A program made the translations under genes and the position numbers. Below the pieces are notes generated by a model. The model saw only the letters and a program-made list of their open reading frames with translations. It was not told the origin of the DNA and ran no database searches. Of a DNA stretch of 5,804 nucleotides, positions 1 through 5,804 are shown piece by piece. This stretch comes from Methanomicrobia archaeon (lineage in GTDB: Archaea > Halobacteriota > Syntropharchaeia > Alkanophagales > Methanospirareceae): assembly GCA_016928455.1 (NCBI GenBank), contig JAFGKP010000100.1:1-5804 (forward strand), read 5' to 3'. Position 1 is the first letter of the stretch. Each line of letters opens with the position of its first letter.

Positions 1-3
1 GCA

Positions 4-1101
4 ATGAGCATCGAAGAGGAGATCAAAGCTATAGAGGACGAGATTCGAACGACCGCTTATAACAAGGCAACCATGCACCATGTCGGGCGGCTCAAGGCGA
101 AGCTCGCACGGCTCAGAGATGAGCGGCAGAAACAGGCTGTTGCGAAATCGGCATACAAAGGCGAAGGCTATTCGATAAAGAAATCGGGCGATGCGACTGT
201 GGTCATGGTGGGCTTTCCTTCAGTCGGTAAATCCACGCTTCTCAACCAGCTTACCGGCACCTCTGCTGAAGTTGCCGCCTATGACTTCACCACGGTCGAC
301 GTGATTCCCGGCACGCTCTTGTATAAAGGTGCGCGCATACAGGTGCTTGACGTTCCCGGGCTCATCTCCGGCGCAGCATCCGGGCGTGGTCGCGGTAAGG
401 AGGTGCTCTCGGTGATCAGGAACGCAGATCTCATTCTTATCCTCGTGGACGTCCTGCGCCCCGCGCAGTACGAAACGTTAACCCGGGAGCTCTACGCTGC
501 TGGCGTCCGGGTGAACGCGAGGCCGCCTGAGATTGCCATCCAGAAAGTGAGTCGAGGCGGAATCGCCGTGAACAGCACCGTCGAGCTCGAGCTCGATGAA
601 CAACTGATCAAGGCGGTCCTCGCCGAATACAAGATACACAACGCGGAGGTGCTCATACGCGAACGCATTAGTATCGATGAACTTATCGACGCCGTGCTGG
701 GGAACCGGAGATACATCCCCGCTATCACCGTCCTCAATAAGATCGATCTGATTAGTTCGGGGCAGCTTACAGCGCTCCTCCAGCGGTTTCCTGAGGCTAT
801 CGCTACAGCCGCAGCCGCGGGTACCAACCTCGAAACGTTACGGGCACGAATGTACGCCGCGCTCGAGTTCATTCGTGTGTACATGAAACCGCAGGGTGGA
901 ACGGCGGATACTGAAAACCCGCTGGTTATCAAACGGAATGCGACAGTTGGTGACGTCTGCGCGACGATTCATCGTGAGTTCCTGGATAAGTTCCGCTACG
1001 CACGCATCTGGGGCGCATCCGCGAAACACGGTGGTCAACGCGTTGGCCTCTCTCACGTGCTTGCAGATGGCGATGTGGTCTCACTCGTGATGCGGAAATA
1101 A
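4..1101 (+). CDS. drg: DRG-family GTP-binding protein with C-terminal TGS domain
   Basis: A 365-residue protein, the usual length for archaeal DRG, and complete at both ends. The N-terminus (MSIEEEIKAIEDEI, then NKAT and GRLKAKLARLR up to about residue 40) is the helical leader typical of the family, which supports the ATG at base 4. GTPase motifs seen: P-loop GFPSVGKST at 70-78, switch I YDFTT at 93-97, DVPG at 116-119 followed by GAASGRGRGKEVLS at 123-136, and NKID at 245-248. The G5 site near 269-271 reads AAA where SA plus a variable residue is expected. Residues from about 291 (RVYMKPQGG) to the end form the TGS domain. Known of the family: DRG proteins are cytosolic, ribosome-associated GTPases of the Obg superfamily linked to translation; the exact archaeal role is unsettled. 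Only three bases precede the start, so its promoter and Shine-Dalgarno lie outside the window. It ends in TAA, 40 bases before dapB. Identification is very secure; the biological role is less so. Confidence 0.96.
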   Translation: MSIEEEIKAIEDEIRTTAYNKATMHHVGRLKAKLARLRDERQKQAVAKSAYKGEGYSIKKSGDATVVMVGFPSVGKSTLLNQLTGTSAEVAAYDFTTVDVIPGTLLYKGARIQVLDVPGLISGAASGRGRGKEVLSVIRNADLILILVDVLRPAQYETLTRELYAAGVRVNARPPEIAIQKVSRGGIAVNSTVELELDEQLIKAVLAEYKIHNAEVLIRERISIDELIDAVLGNRRYIPAITVLNKIDLISSGQLTALLQRFPEAIATAAAAGTNLETLRARMYAALEFIRVYMKPQGGTADTENPLVIKRNATVGDVCATIHREFLDKFRYARIWGASAKHGGQRVGLSHVLADGDVVSLVMRK

Positions 1102-1111
1102 ATCCCCACCG

Positions 1112-1119
1112 CTTTTAAA
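1112..1119 (+). promoter_or_regulatory. TATA-like box for dapB, probably giving a leaderless transcript
   Basis: The sequence CTTTTAAA sits in the 40-base gap after drg. Its centre is about 26 bases upstream of the dapB ATG at 1142. Archaeal transcription normally starts roughly 22-27 bases downstream of the TATA centre, so the mRNA would begin at or next to the start codon. No purine-rich Shine-Dalgarno is visible before 1142, which fits a leaderless message. I see no clear purine-rich BRE directly upstream (the bases there are CCCCACCG), so the call is inference from position and composition. Confidence 0.55.
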
Positions 1120-1141
1120 CAACAGCGAACAATGGTTATGC

Positions 1142-1945
1142 ATGGCAATACGGGTAGTGGTAGCAGGAGCAAAGGGTCGGACAGGCTCGCATATCGTTCA
1201 GGGCGTCTTAGCGCACGCGGATATGGAACTGGTCGGCGGCGTGGACCCTCAGGGCGTTGGCGAGGTGCTCGGTTCTGGCGTCCGCGTGACGAGCCCGAAC
1301 GAGCTGGGGAACTTGCTCAAAGAGGCGAAACCCCAGGTGCTCGTGGATTTCACGAACGCCGCTGCAGCGGTTGAGAACGTGAAGATTGCGGCACAGCAGA
1401 ACGTCAAGCTCGTGGTTGGCACGACCGGCTTCTCGGCCGAGCAGTTCAAGGAGCTGGAAACCGCGATCACCGGGCACGTCTCCGCTATCATCTCACCAAA
1501 TTTCTCCATCGGCGTCAACGTCTTCTGGAACCTTATTGCCGAGGCGGCTCGACAACTCCATACCTATCAGTACCACATGGAGGTGATCGAGTTGCATCAC
1601 GCGCACAAAAAGGATGCACCGAGCGGTACGGCATTGAAAGCCGCAGAACTGCTGGCCGCATATCTCCCCGCTGCTGATCGAAGGTTTGTGTACGGTCGGC
1701 AGGGCATGACCGGCGAGCGAACGCAGGAGGAGATCGGTATACACGCGATACGCGCTGGCGAGATCGTCGGCGAGCACACGGTGCTCTATGCTGGTAACGG
1801 CGAGCGATTGGAGATAACACACCGTGCACAGAGCCGCGATGCGTTTGCGCTCGGTGCACTGACGGCTATCGCATGGATCCACGGGAAGGCGGAGTGCCGG
1901 ATCTTTTCCATGGCCGAGATGCTGCGCGAGCTGGAAGTGGCGTAG
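1142..1945 (+). CDS. dapB: 4-hydroxy-tetrahydrodipicolinate reductase (DapB)
   Basis: A 267-residue cytosolic enzyme, normal length for DapB. It reduces the dapA product (4-hydroxy-tetrahydrodipicolinate) with NAD(P)H to tetrahydrodipicolinate in diaminopimelate/lysine synthesis. Seen: N-terminal Rossmann nucleotide-binding loop GAKGRTG at 9-15 (bacterial enzymes often have M for the T); VGTTG at 92-96; SPNFSIGVN at 118-126; and the DapB signature ELHHAHKKDAPSGTA at 150-164. By alignment with the E. coli enzyme, H152 and K156 are the catalytic histidine and lysine. The C-terminus (FALGALTAIAWI and SMAEML) matches the usual ending. Start: the ATG at 1142 puts the beta strand IRVVVAGA right at the N-terminus; the nearby ATGs at 1132 and 1138 are in other frames. 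There is no Shine-Dalgarno, and a TATA-like box 26 bases upstream suggests leaderless translation. The stop is TAG. No dapA or other lysine gene is in the window, so dapB is separated from its pathway here unless they lie further away. Confidence 0.97.
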   Translation: MAIRVVVAGAKGRTGSHIVQGVLAHADMELVGGVDPQGVGEVLGSGVRVTSPNELGNLLKEAKPQVLVDFTNAAAAVENVKIAAQQNVKLVVGTTGFSAEQFKELETAITGHVSAIISPNFSIGVNVFWNLIAEAARQLHTYQYHMEVIELHHAHKKDAPSGTALKAAELLAAYLPAADRRFVYGRQGMTGERTQEEIGIHAIRAGEIVGEHTVLYAGNGERLEITHRAQSRDAFALGALTAIAWIHGKAECRIFSMAEMLRELEVA

Positions 1946-1960
1946 CCCCCCCCGTCGTAG

Positions 1961-1978
1961 ACGCAGGGCGTGCTGCGT
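1961..1978 (+). other. Small inverted repeat between dapB and the HD gene
   Basis: ACGCAG (1961-1966) and CTGCGT (1973-1978) are perfect reverse complements around a 6-base loop. They could form a 6-bp hairpin in the mRNA. It lies 8 bases before the Shine-Dalgarno of the HD gene and just after a run of eight C (1946-1953). No U-rich tract follows, so it is not a convincing terminator. A stem this short in GC-rich DNA may be chance. Confidence 0.25.
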
Positions 1979-1986
1979 GCACTGAA

Positions 1987-1994
1987 GAGGAAGG
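1987..1994 (+). promoter_or_regulatory. Shine-Dalgarno that decides the start of the HD-domain gene
   Basis: The purine tract GAGGAAGG ends 7 bases before the ATG at 2002. The same frame stays open upstream as far as an ATG at 1873, inside dapB. That extension would overlap dapB by 73 bases and add residues that resemble nothing. The ribosome site therefore supports starting at 2002. Confidence 0.75.
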
Positions 1995-2001
1995 AACGAA
2001 C

Positions 2002-3003
2002 ATGAGTGACTCGAAGAAGGTAAAGGATTTAACGGTCGGCAGCAGTGTTGATGCCACGTTCCTCGTCATGGAGAAGGAGTTGCGGGAATTTGTTGCGAAA
2101 CCAGGGCACTATCTCCAGGTGAAACTCGGCGATAGCACCGGCAGTATATGGGCGCGCTGCTGGGACCGTGCAGAAGCGGTGGCCGCGACCTTTGAGCTCG
2201 GGGATATCGTCCGTGTACGCGGTGTTGTGGACTCTTTTAAAGGGCGGCTGCAGCTCATTTTCGAGCCTAACGGGATCGAGCGGAGTGCGAGAACCTACGA
2301 TGTCACTGACTATCTGCCCCGGACCTCGAGGGACATAGAGCAGCTGTTCGCCGAGCTCCTGGCGAAGGCCGAGCGCATCGAGAACGAGTATTTGAAAACC
2401 CTCGTTCTTTCGTTCCTCACGGATCCCGCCTGTGCTCAAGCAGTGAAGAAAGCGCCAGCCGCGAAGATCCATCATCACAATTATATCGGGGGACTGCTCG
2501 AGCACACGCTCTCTGTAGTGACGCTTTGCGAGACGATAACCAGCCTTTATCCAGAGCTTGACCGCGATCTGCTGCTCGCCGGGGCCATCTTACACGACAT
2601 AGGAAAGACCGCGACCTATGAATACACCTTCCGAATCGATGTCACGGACGAGGGCGGGCTCGTAGACCATATTGTGCTCGGCTATCGGTTGGTGGACGAT
2701 AGCATACGGCGCTACAAAGAATTCCCGGATGAACTGCGGCTGCGGTTGCTCCATCTCATTCTGAGCCACCACAAATACGGGGAGTGGGGTTCTCCTGTTC
2801 AGCCGCTTTTCGCAGAGGCGGAGGCGTTATGTTATGCAGACATGCTCGATTCGCAGCTCCAGGAGTTCCTGCAGCTCCAGCGCCATGAGGAAGGAAAGGG
2901 CAAGGATGGTGTCTGGAGCGATTTCATCCGGAGCCTGGATCGTTTCCTCTACCTCAGCCCTGCGAAGAAGAGCGCAGCAGCTCAGGAGCGCGAGAGAACC
3001 TGA
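2002..3003 (+). CDS. YhaM-like OB-fold/HD-domain protein, putative 3'-5' exoribonuclease
   Basis: A 333-residue soluble protein with the layout of bacterial YhaM (about 314 residues). Residues ~8-95 look like a nucleic-acid-binding OB fold: alternating strands with GHYLQVKLGDSTGSIWARCW at 35-54 and GDIVRVRGVVDSFKGRLQL at 67-85. Residues ~155-290 form an HD metal-dependent phosphohydrolase domain: GGLLEHT (163-169, H168), LHDIGK (197-202, H198/D199), DHI (222-224, H223), SHHKYGEWGSP (255-265, H256/H257) and YADMLDS (278-284, D280). All the usual metal-ligand positions appear present, so it should be active. The tail (321-333) is charged and probably disordered. Known of the family: YhaM degrades RNA or single-stranded DNA 3' to 5' in Gram-positive bacteria. 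Its use in archaea is inferred here; another HD phosphohydrolase activity cannot be excluded. It starts 56 bases after dapB with a good Shine-Dalgarno and ends 8 bases before the lipid synthase gene, so it is probably co-transcribed with both. Confidence 0.85.
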   Translation: MSDSKKVKDLTVGSSVDATFLVMEKELREFVAKPGHYLQVKLGDSTGSIWARCWDRAEAVAATFELGDIVRVRGVVDSFKGRLQLIFEPNGIERSARTYDVTDYLPRTSRDIEQLFAELLAKAERIENEYLKTLVLSFLTDPACAQAVKKAPAAKIHHHNYIGGLLEHTLSVVTLCETITSLYPELDRDLLLAGAILHDIGKTATYEYTFRIDVTDEGGLVDHIVLGYRLVDDSIRRYKEFPDELRLRLLHLILSHHKYGEWGSPVQPLFAEAEALCYADMLDSQLQEFLQLQRHEEGKGKDGVWSDFIRSLDRFLYLSPAKKSAAAQERERT

Positions 3004-3005
3004 GG
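3001..3005 (+). promoter_or_regulatory. Shine-Dalgarno of the lipid synthase gene, overlapping the upstream stop codon
   Basis: TGAGG contains the TGA stop of the HD gene (3001-3003), and its GAGG ends 6 bases before the ATG at 3012. An out-of-frame ATG at 3008 is too close to the GAGG (2 bases) to be favoured. The arrangement fits translational coupling between the two genes. Confidence 0.5.
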
Positions 3006-3011
3006 CTATGT

Positions 3012-3806
3012 ATGGATAACGAGACTGCGAACACCGAAACCACGAGAGCTCAGAGCATGCTTCGGCTGACTAAATTGCCCGATCTCTTCTCAATACTCAA
3101 CGCAGTGCTCGGATTCGGTGCGATTCTCCTCGCACTGGACGGCATCAGGGGCACTGGAACGGGACTGGCCACGGCGCTCGTCCTGATCTTACTCGCGGCA
3201 GTGATCGATGGTCTCGACGGTATAGTAGCGAGAGCGCTGGAAAGTTCGCTGCTGGGTGAATTCCTCGATTCGCTTGCCGATATGGTCTCATTCGGTGTTG
3301 CACCGGCGATTCTTGCCTATGCCTTCATCACGGACTATTCCAGACTGGCCGCGCCGTACGGATCTCTCGCTCTCGCGGTCGGCGGTGCGTATATAACCTG
3401 CGGCATGCTCAGGCTGGCACGATTCAATGCGAACCTGCCCGTACCGAACGTTCCAGAACAACGCGAACTGAGCGAGAAGTTCCTGGGCTTTCCCATTACC
3501 GGCAGCGCCACATTCCTGGCCTCATTTATACTCCTGATGACCGAACTACCGATCCCCTCTGCAGCGAGCGCGAAGCTGCTGCTTGGCGTGATGGCGCTGC
3601 TCTGCTATTTGATGACGAGTCGAATACCGTATCAAAAACTCAGAGATCGGCGAATTACCGTCCCCGTGGGACTCCTCTTTCTGGCGCTCTTTCTCGCTTA
3701 TCTCTTCTCGTTCAGCTTCGTTTATCTCGCATTCGTGGCAGTCGCGTTGACAGCATTTTATATGTGCAGCCCCCTCTTATATACAGGAAAGGAAAAGGTT
3801 ATCTGA
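3012..3806 (+). CDS. pssA: CDP-alcohol phosphatidyltransferase, probable archaetidylserine synthase
   Basis: A 264-residue integral membrane enzyme. The CDP-alcohol phosphatidyltransferase motif is complete: D66, D69-G70, A73-R74, G82, D86 and D90 (DGLDGIVAR at 66-74, then GEFLDSLAD at 82-90). These aspartates bind the metal and the CDP-linked substrate. The following SFGVAPA (93-99), RLARFN (134-139) and GFPITGSA (159-166) are typical of the serine-transferring PssA subgroup. In an archaeon the expected reaction is CDP-archaeol plus L-serine to archaetidylserine plus CMP. Hydrophobic segments are visible near 25-45, 50-66, 92-107, 115-133, 158-178, 187-202, 217-233 and 235-252, so about seven or eight membrane helices. 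The first 15 residues are hydrophilic; a start at M16 (base 3057) is possible, but GAGG at 3002-3005 favours 3012. No archaetidylserine decarboxylase gene is seen. Transfer to inositol or glycerol phosphate instead of serine is less likely given the motifs but not excluded. Confidence 0.88.
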   Translation: MDNETANTETTRAQSMLRLTKLPDLFSILNAVLGFGAILLALDGIRGTGTGLATALVLILLAAVIDGLDGIVARALESSLLGEFLDSLADMVSFGVAPAILAYAFITDYSRLAAPYGSLALAVGGAYITCGMLRLARFNANLPVPNVPEQRELSEKFLGFPITGSATFLASFILLMTELPIPSAASAKLLLGVMALLCYLMTSRIPYQKLRDRRITVPVGLLFLALFLAYLFSFSFVYLAFVAVALTAFYMCSPLLYTGKEKVI

Positions 3807-3815
3807 ATCCTCTCG

Positions 3816-3822
3816 TTTATAT
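3816..3822 (+). promoter_or_regulatory. TATA-like box for ppsA
   Basis: TTTATAT lies in the 45-base gap between pssA and ppsA. Its centre predicts a transcription start near 3842-3846, leaving only a very short leader and cutting into the GGGGAG ribosome site. A second motif, TTATATA at 3777-3783, inside the end of pssA, would start transcripts near 3805 and keep the whole ribosome site. Which one is used cannot be told from sequence. Confidence 0.45.
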
Positions 3823-3839
3823 GAGTGCACACACCAAAT

Positions 3840-3845
3840 GGGGAG
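3840..3845 (+). promoter_or_regulatory. Shine-Dalgarno of ppsA
   Basis: GGGGAG ends 6 bases before the ATG at 3852, good spacing for an archaeal ribosome site. The ATG at 3838, which overlaps it, is in another frame. This supports 3852 as the start. Confidence 0.65.
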
Positions 3846-3851
3846 CGAATA

Positions 3852-5804
3852 ATGAGATTCGTAAAGTGGTTTGAAGAGGTAGGGTCAGGAGATGTCGCCC
3901 TGGTCGGCGGTAAGAATGCGTCTCTTGGCGAGATGATTCAAAATCTACGCGCGAAGGGTGTGAATGTACCCTCCGGCTTTGCCATTACTGCTGAGGCCTA
4001 TCGGTACGTGATTGATCAGGCGGGCTTACGCGAGAAGATCCAGGAGACGCTGGCAGACCTGGATACGCATGATATGGAGAACTTATCCCTGCGTGGTCGT
4101 AAGCTGCGTGAGATGATCAGGACGGCACCATGCCCCAAAGATCTCGAGGCTGAGATCCGCACGGCATATCGGGAGATGGAGCAGCGCTATGGTGCACATG
4201 TAGATGTTGCGGTACGGAGCAGTGCGACAGCCGAAGATCTTCCGACAGCGAGTTTCGCCGGGCAACAGGAGACCTACCTGAACGTTCGGGGCGAGGAGGA
4301 GCTTCTGGAACGGGTGATGGACTGCTTTGCCTCGCTCTTCACCGATAGGGCAATCTCCTATCGTGTTGATAAAGGCTTCGACCATCTCAGTGTTTATCTC
4401 TCAGTCGGCGTGCAGAAGATGGTTCGCTCTGATCTCGCATCCGCCGGTGTTATCTTCTCTATCGATCCCGAATCGGGCTTCAAACATGCGGTTTACCTTA
4501 CGGGCGCCTACGGGCTGGGCGAGAACGTTGTCCAGGGTGCCGTCAATCCTGATCAGTTCTATGTCTTCAAGCCCACGCTGGCGCAAGGCTTCCATCCCAT
4601 TGTGGAGCGGAAATTGGGGACGAAGCGAAAGAAGCTGGTGTACAAGAAGAACGAGGTGGGGACCGAGCAGCAGTATATCACGAAGGAGGAGGCGCAGCGG
4701 TTCGTATTGACGGACGATGAGGTGCTGGTACTCGCCCGCTGGGCGGTGATTATCGAGGAGTACTACGGGCTACCGATGGATATCGAATGGGCCAAGGACG
4801 GGCGTACCGGCGAGCTGTTTATCGTACAGGCGCGACCGGAGACGGTGCATTCACAGAAGGATCTCGCAGCCATCGAGACCTACGTGCTCGAGGAGCGCGG
4901 TAACCTGCTGCTCACTGGTGAAGCAGTGGGGCACAAGATCGGGTCCGGCGAGGTGACTACCATCATGGACGCGAGTGATATCCGCAAATTCAAGCCCGGG
5001 CAGGTGCTGGTCACGGAAATGACCGACCCGGACTGGGAGCCGATCATGAAGGTCGCGGGTGCGATCGTTACAGATCGTGGCGGGAGAACCTGTCACGCTG
5101 CTATCATTTCCCGTGAGCTGGGCATACCCTGTGTCATCGGCACGGAGAACGGCTCGCAGCTCTTAAAGGACGTCAAGGTGGTCACGGTTGATTGCTCGGA
5201 GGGCACCGGACGGATCTTCGAGGGTAAACTCAAATACCGTGTGGATACGCGCTCTTCTGAGAACCTGCCACGACCGTGCACGCAGATCATGATGAATGCC
5301 GCCATACCTGACACTGCGTTCGTCCAGGGGCAAATCCCCAATGACGGGGTCGGACTAGCCCGCGAGGAGTTCATTATCAATTCGTATATCGGCATCCACC
5401 CGCGCGCACTGCTCGATTACGAGCAGTTGCAGGCGCGGGCCAAAGGGGACGAGCGGATCGCGAACGTGGTGAAGGCGATCGATGAGCGGAGTGCCTCGTA
5501 TCCCGACAAGGTGCAATTCTTCATCGATAATCTGGCCATGGGGATCGCGAAGATCGCGGCTGGATTTTATCCGAACGACGTGATCGTCCGGCTCTCAGAC
5601 TTCAAGACGAATGAGTACGCCAATCTCATTGGTGGGTATCTTTATGAACCTGAGGAGAGCAACCCCATGATCGGGTGGCGCGGCGCTTCTCGTTACTACG
5701 ATGCGAAGTTCAAAGCAGCATTTGGCCTGGAATGCCTGGCGATCAAGAAGGTACGGGAGGAGATGGGGCTGACCAATATCAAGGTAATGGTCCCCTTCTG
5801 TCGA
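3852..5804 (+). CDS. ppsA: Phosphoenolpyruvate synthase (pyruvate, water dikinase), 3' end beyond the window
   Basis: Open for 651 codons with no stop before the right edge; the whole enzyme is usually about 750-800 residues, so some 100-150 are missing. It converts pyruvate, ATP and water to phosphoenolpyruvate, AMP and phosphate, the entry to gluconeogenesis, in the cytosol. Domains seen: N-terminal ATP-binding domain with VGGKNASLGEM (18-28), VRSSATAEDLP (121-131) and SFAGQQETY (134-142), GLGENVVQG (221-229), DIEWA (310-314) and QARPET (326-331); central phosphohistidine swivel domain with GGRTCHAAI (410-418), where H415 is the phosphorylated histidine; C-terminal TIM barrel with GLAREEFI (501-508), RLSDFKTNEY (580-589) and GWRGASR (608-614). 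The window stops in MVPFCR. The active-site cysteine motif near the C-terminus is expected downstream and cannot be checked. The N-terminal glycine-rich loop and overall layout fit PEP synthase rather than pyruvate phosphate dikinase. It probably has its own promoter, 45 bases after pssA. Confidence 0.97.
   Translation, partial: MRFVKWFEEVGSGDVALVGGKNASLGEMIQNLRAKGVNVPSGFAITAEAYRYVIDQAGLREKIQETLADLDTHDMENLSLRGRKLREMIRTAPCPKDLEAEIRTAYREMEQRYGAHVDVAVRSSATAEDLPTASFAGQQETYLNVRGEEELLERVMDCFASLFTDRAISYRVDKGFDHLSVYLSVGVQKMVRSDLASAGVIFSIDPESGFKHAVYLTGAYGLGENVVQGAVNPDQFYVFKPTLAQGFHPIVERKLGTKRKKLVYKKNEVGTEQQYITKEEAQRFVLTDDEVLVLARWAVIIEEYYGLPMDIEWAKDGRTGELFIVQARPETVHSQKDLAAIETYVLEERGNLLLTGEAVGHKIGSGEVTTIMDASDIRKFKPGQVLVTEMTDPDWEPIMKVAGAIVTDRGGRTCHAAIISRELGIPCVIGTENGSQLLKDVKVVTVDCSEGTGRIFEGKLKYRVDTRSSENLPRPCTQIMMNAAIPDTAFVQGQIPNDGVGLAREEFIINSYIGIHPRALLDYEQLQARAKGDERIANVVKAIDERSASYPDKVQFFIDNLAMGIAKIAAGFYPNDVIVRLSDFKTNEYANLIGGYLYEPEESNPMIGWRGASRYYDAKFKAAFGLECLAIKKVREEMGLTNIKVMVPFCR

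Noticed and set aside
581..596. A perfect 16-bp palindrome, TCGAGCTCGAGCTCGA, within drg
   Set aside because: It arises from repeated GAGCTC codons for Glu-Leu (VELELDE) in the middle of the conserved coding region. It is better explained by codon use than by a binding site.
492..932. 146-codon frame on the minus strand within drg
   Set aside because: It is antisense to a conserved GTPase, rich in Ser and Ala with no recognisable motif, and is explained by GC-rich codon bias.
1132..1374. 80-codon open frame starting 10 bases before dapB
   Set aside because: It overlaps dapB in another frame and its product is an arginine/glycine-rich low-complexity shadow. DapB is unmistakable in this stretch.
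1873..2001. 43-codon upstream extension of the HD-domain gene
   Set aside because: It overlaps the end of dapB, adds residues with no resemblance to the OB domain, and lies upstream of a good Shine-Dalgarno placed for the ATG at 2002.
2029..2505. 158-codon frame on the minus strand within the HD gene
   Set aside because: It is antisense to the OB and HD coding sequence and has no recognisable domain or ribosome site.
3804..3851. Possible transcription terminator after pssA
   Set aside because: No run of T or stable hairpin is present in the gap, so termination between pssA and ppsA is not supported by sequence; some read-through is possible.
4327..4710. 127-codon + strand frame inside ppsA
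   Set aside because: It is a shadow: the ppsA frame carries uninterrupted PEP synthase motifs through this region, and the shadow product is Ser/Arg-rich without motifs.
4851..5395. Two minus-strand frames (4851-5096 and 5093-5395) opposite ppsA
   Set aside because: They lie opposite the conserved swivel and TIM-barrel coding sequence and show no family resemblance.
1..5804. Mobile elements, CRISPR arrays, tRNA or rRNA genes, defence or other novel cassettes
   Set aside because: The window is almost fully covered by five conserved housekeeping-type genes. I saw no direct repeats with regular spacing, terminal inverted repeats, transposase motifs or RNA gene folds.

Overview
The window reads as ordinary chromosomal archaeal DNA, gene-dense and estimated by eye at mid-50s percent GC. 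All five genes lie on the + strand with gaps of 8 to 56 bases. The archaeal assignment rests on three things: a complete DRG-type GTPase with a C-terminal TGS domain, which is the archaeal/eukaryotic branch of the Obg superfamily; TATA-like boxes rather than -35/-10 promoters ahead of dapB and ppsA; and the overall gene mix. A euryarchaeon from the methanogen/ANME/alkane-oxidiser neighbourhood is my best guess, but the sequence alone does not fix the lineage.

Layout. Bases 4-1101: DRG-family GTPase. Bases 1142-1945: dapB, 4-hydroxy-tetrahydrodipicolinate reductase of lysine/diaminopimelate synthesis, with a TATA-like box about 26 bases upstream and no Shine-Dalgarno, so probably a leaderless transcript. 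Bases 2002-3003: an OB-fold plus HD-domain protein resembling the bacterial 3'-5' exoribonuclease YhaM. Bases 3012-3806: a CDP-alcohol phosphatidyltransferase of the phosphatidylserine/archaetidylserine synthase type, 8 bases behind the HD gene. Bases 3852-5804: the first 651 codons of phosphoenolpyruvate synthase (ppsA), which runs off the right edge.

The genes cover translation-linked GTPase function, amino acid synthesis, RNA turnover, membrane lipid synthesis and gluconeogenesis. They do not form one obvious pathway. The closest coupling is HD nuclease to lipid synthase (8-base gap, with the Shine-Dalgarno overlapping the stop codon). dapB and ppsA each seem to have their own promoter. 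The most likely transcription units are therefore drg alone or as the end of an upstream unit, dapB-HD-pssA, and ppsA.

I found no mobile element, CRISPR array, tRNA, rRNA or evident novel system. There is no gene-free stretch longer than 56 bases. The points worth a second look are modest: an archaeal YhaM-like protein tied to a lipid gene, the leaderless dapB promoter, stacked TATA-like motifs before ppsA, and an odd dapB-HD junction with two in-frame TAG codons, a C8 run and a small hairpin.
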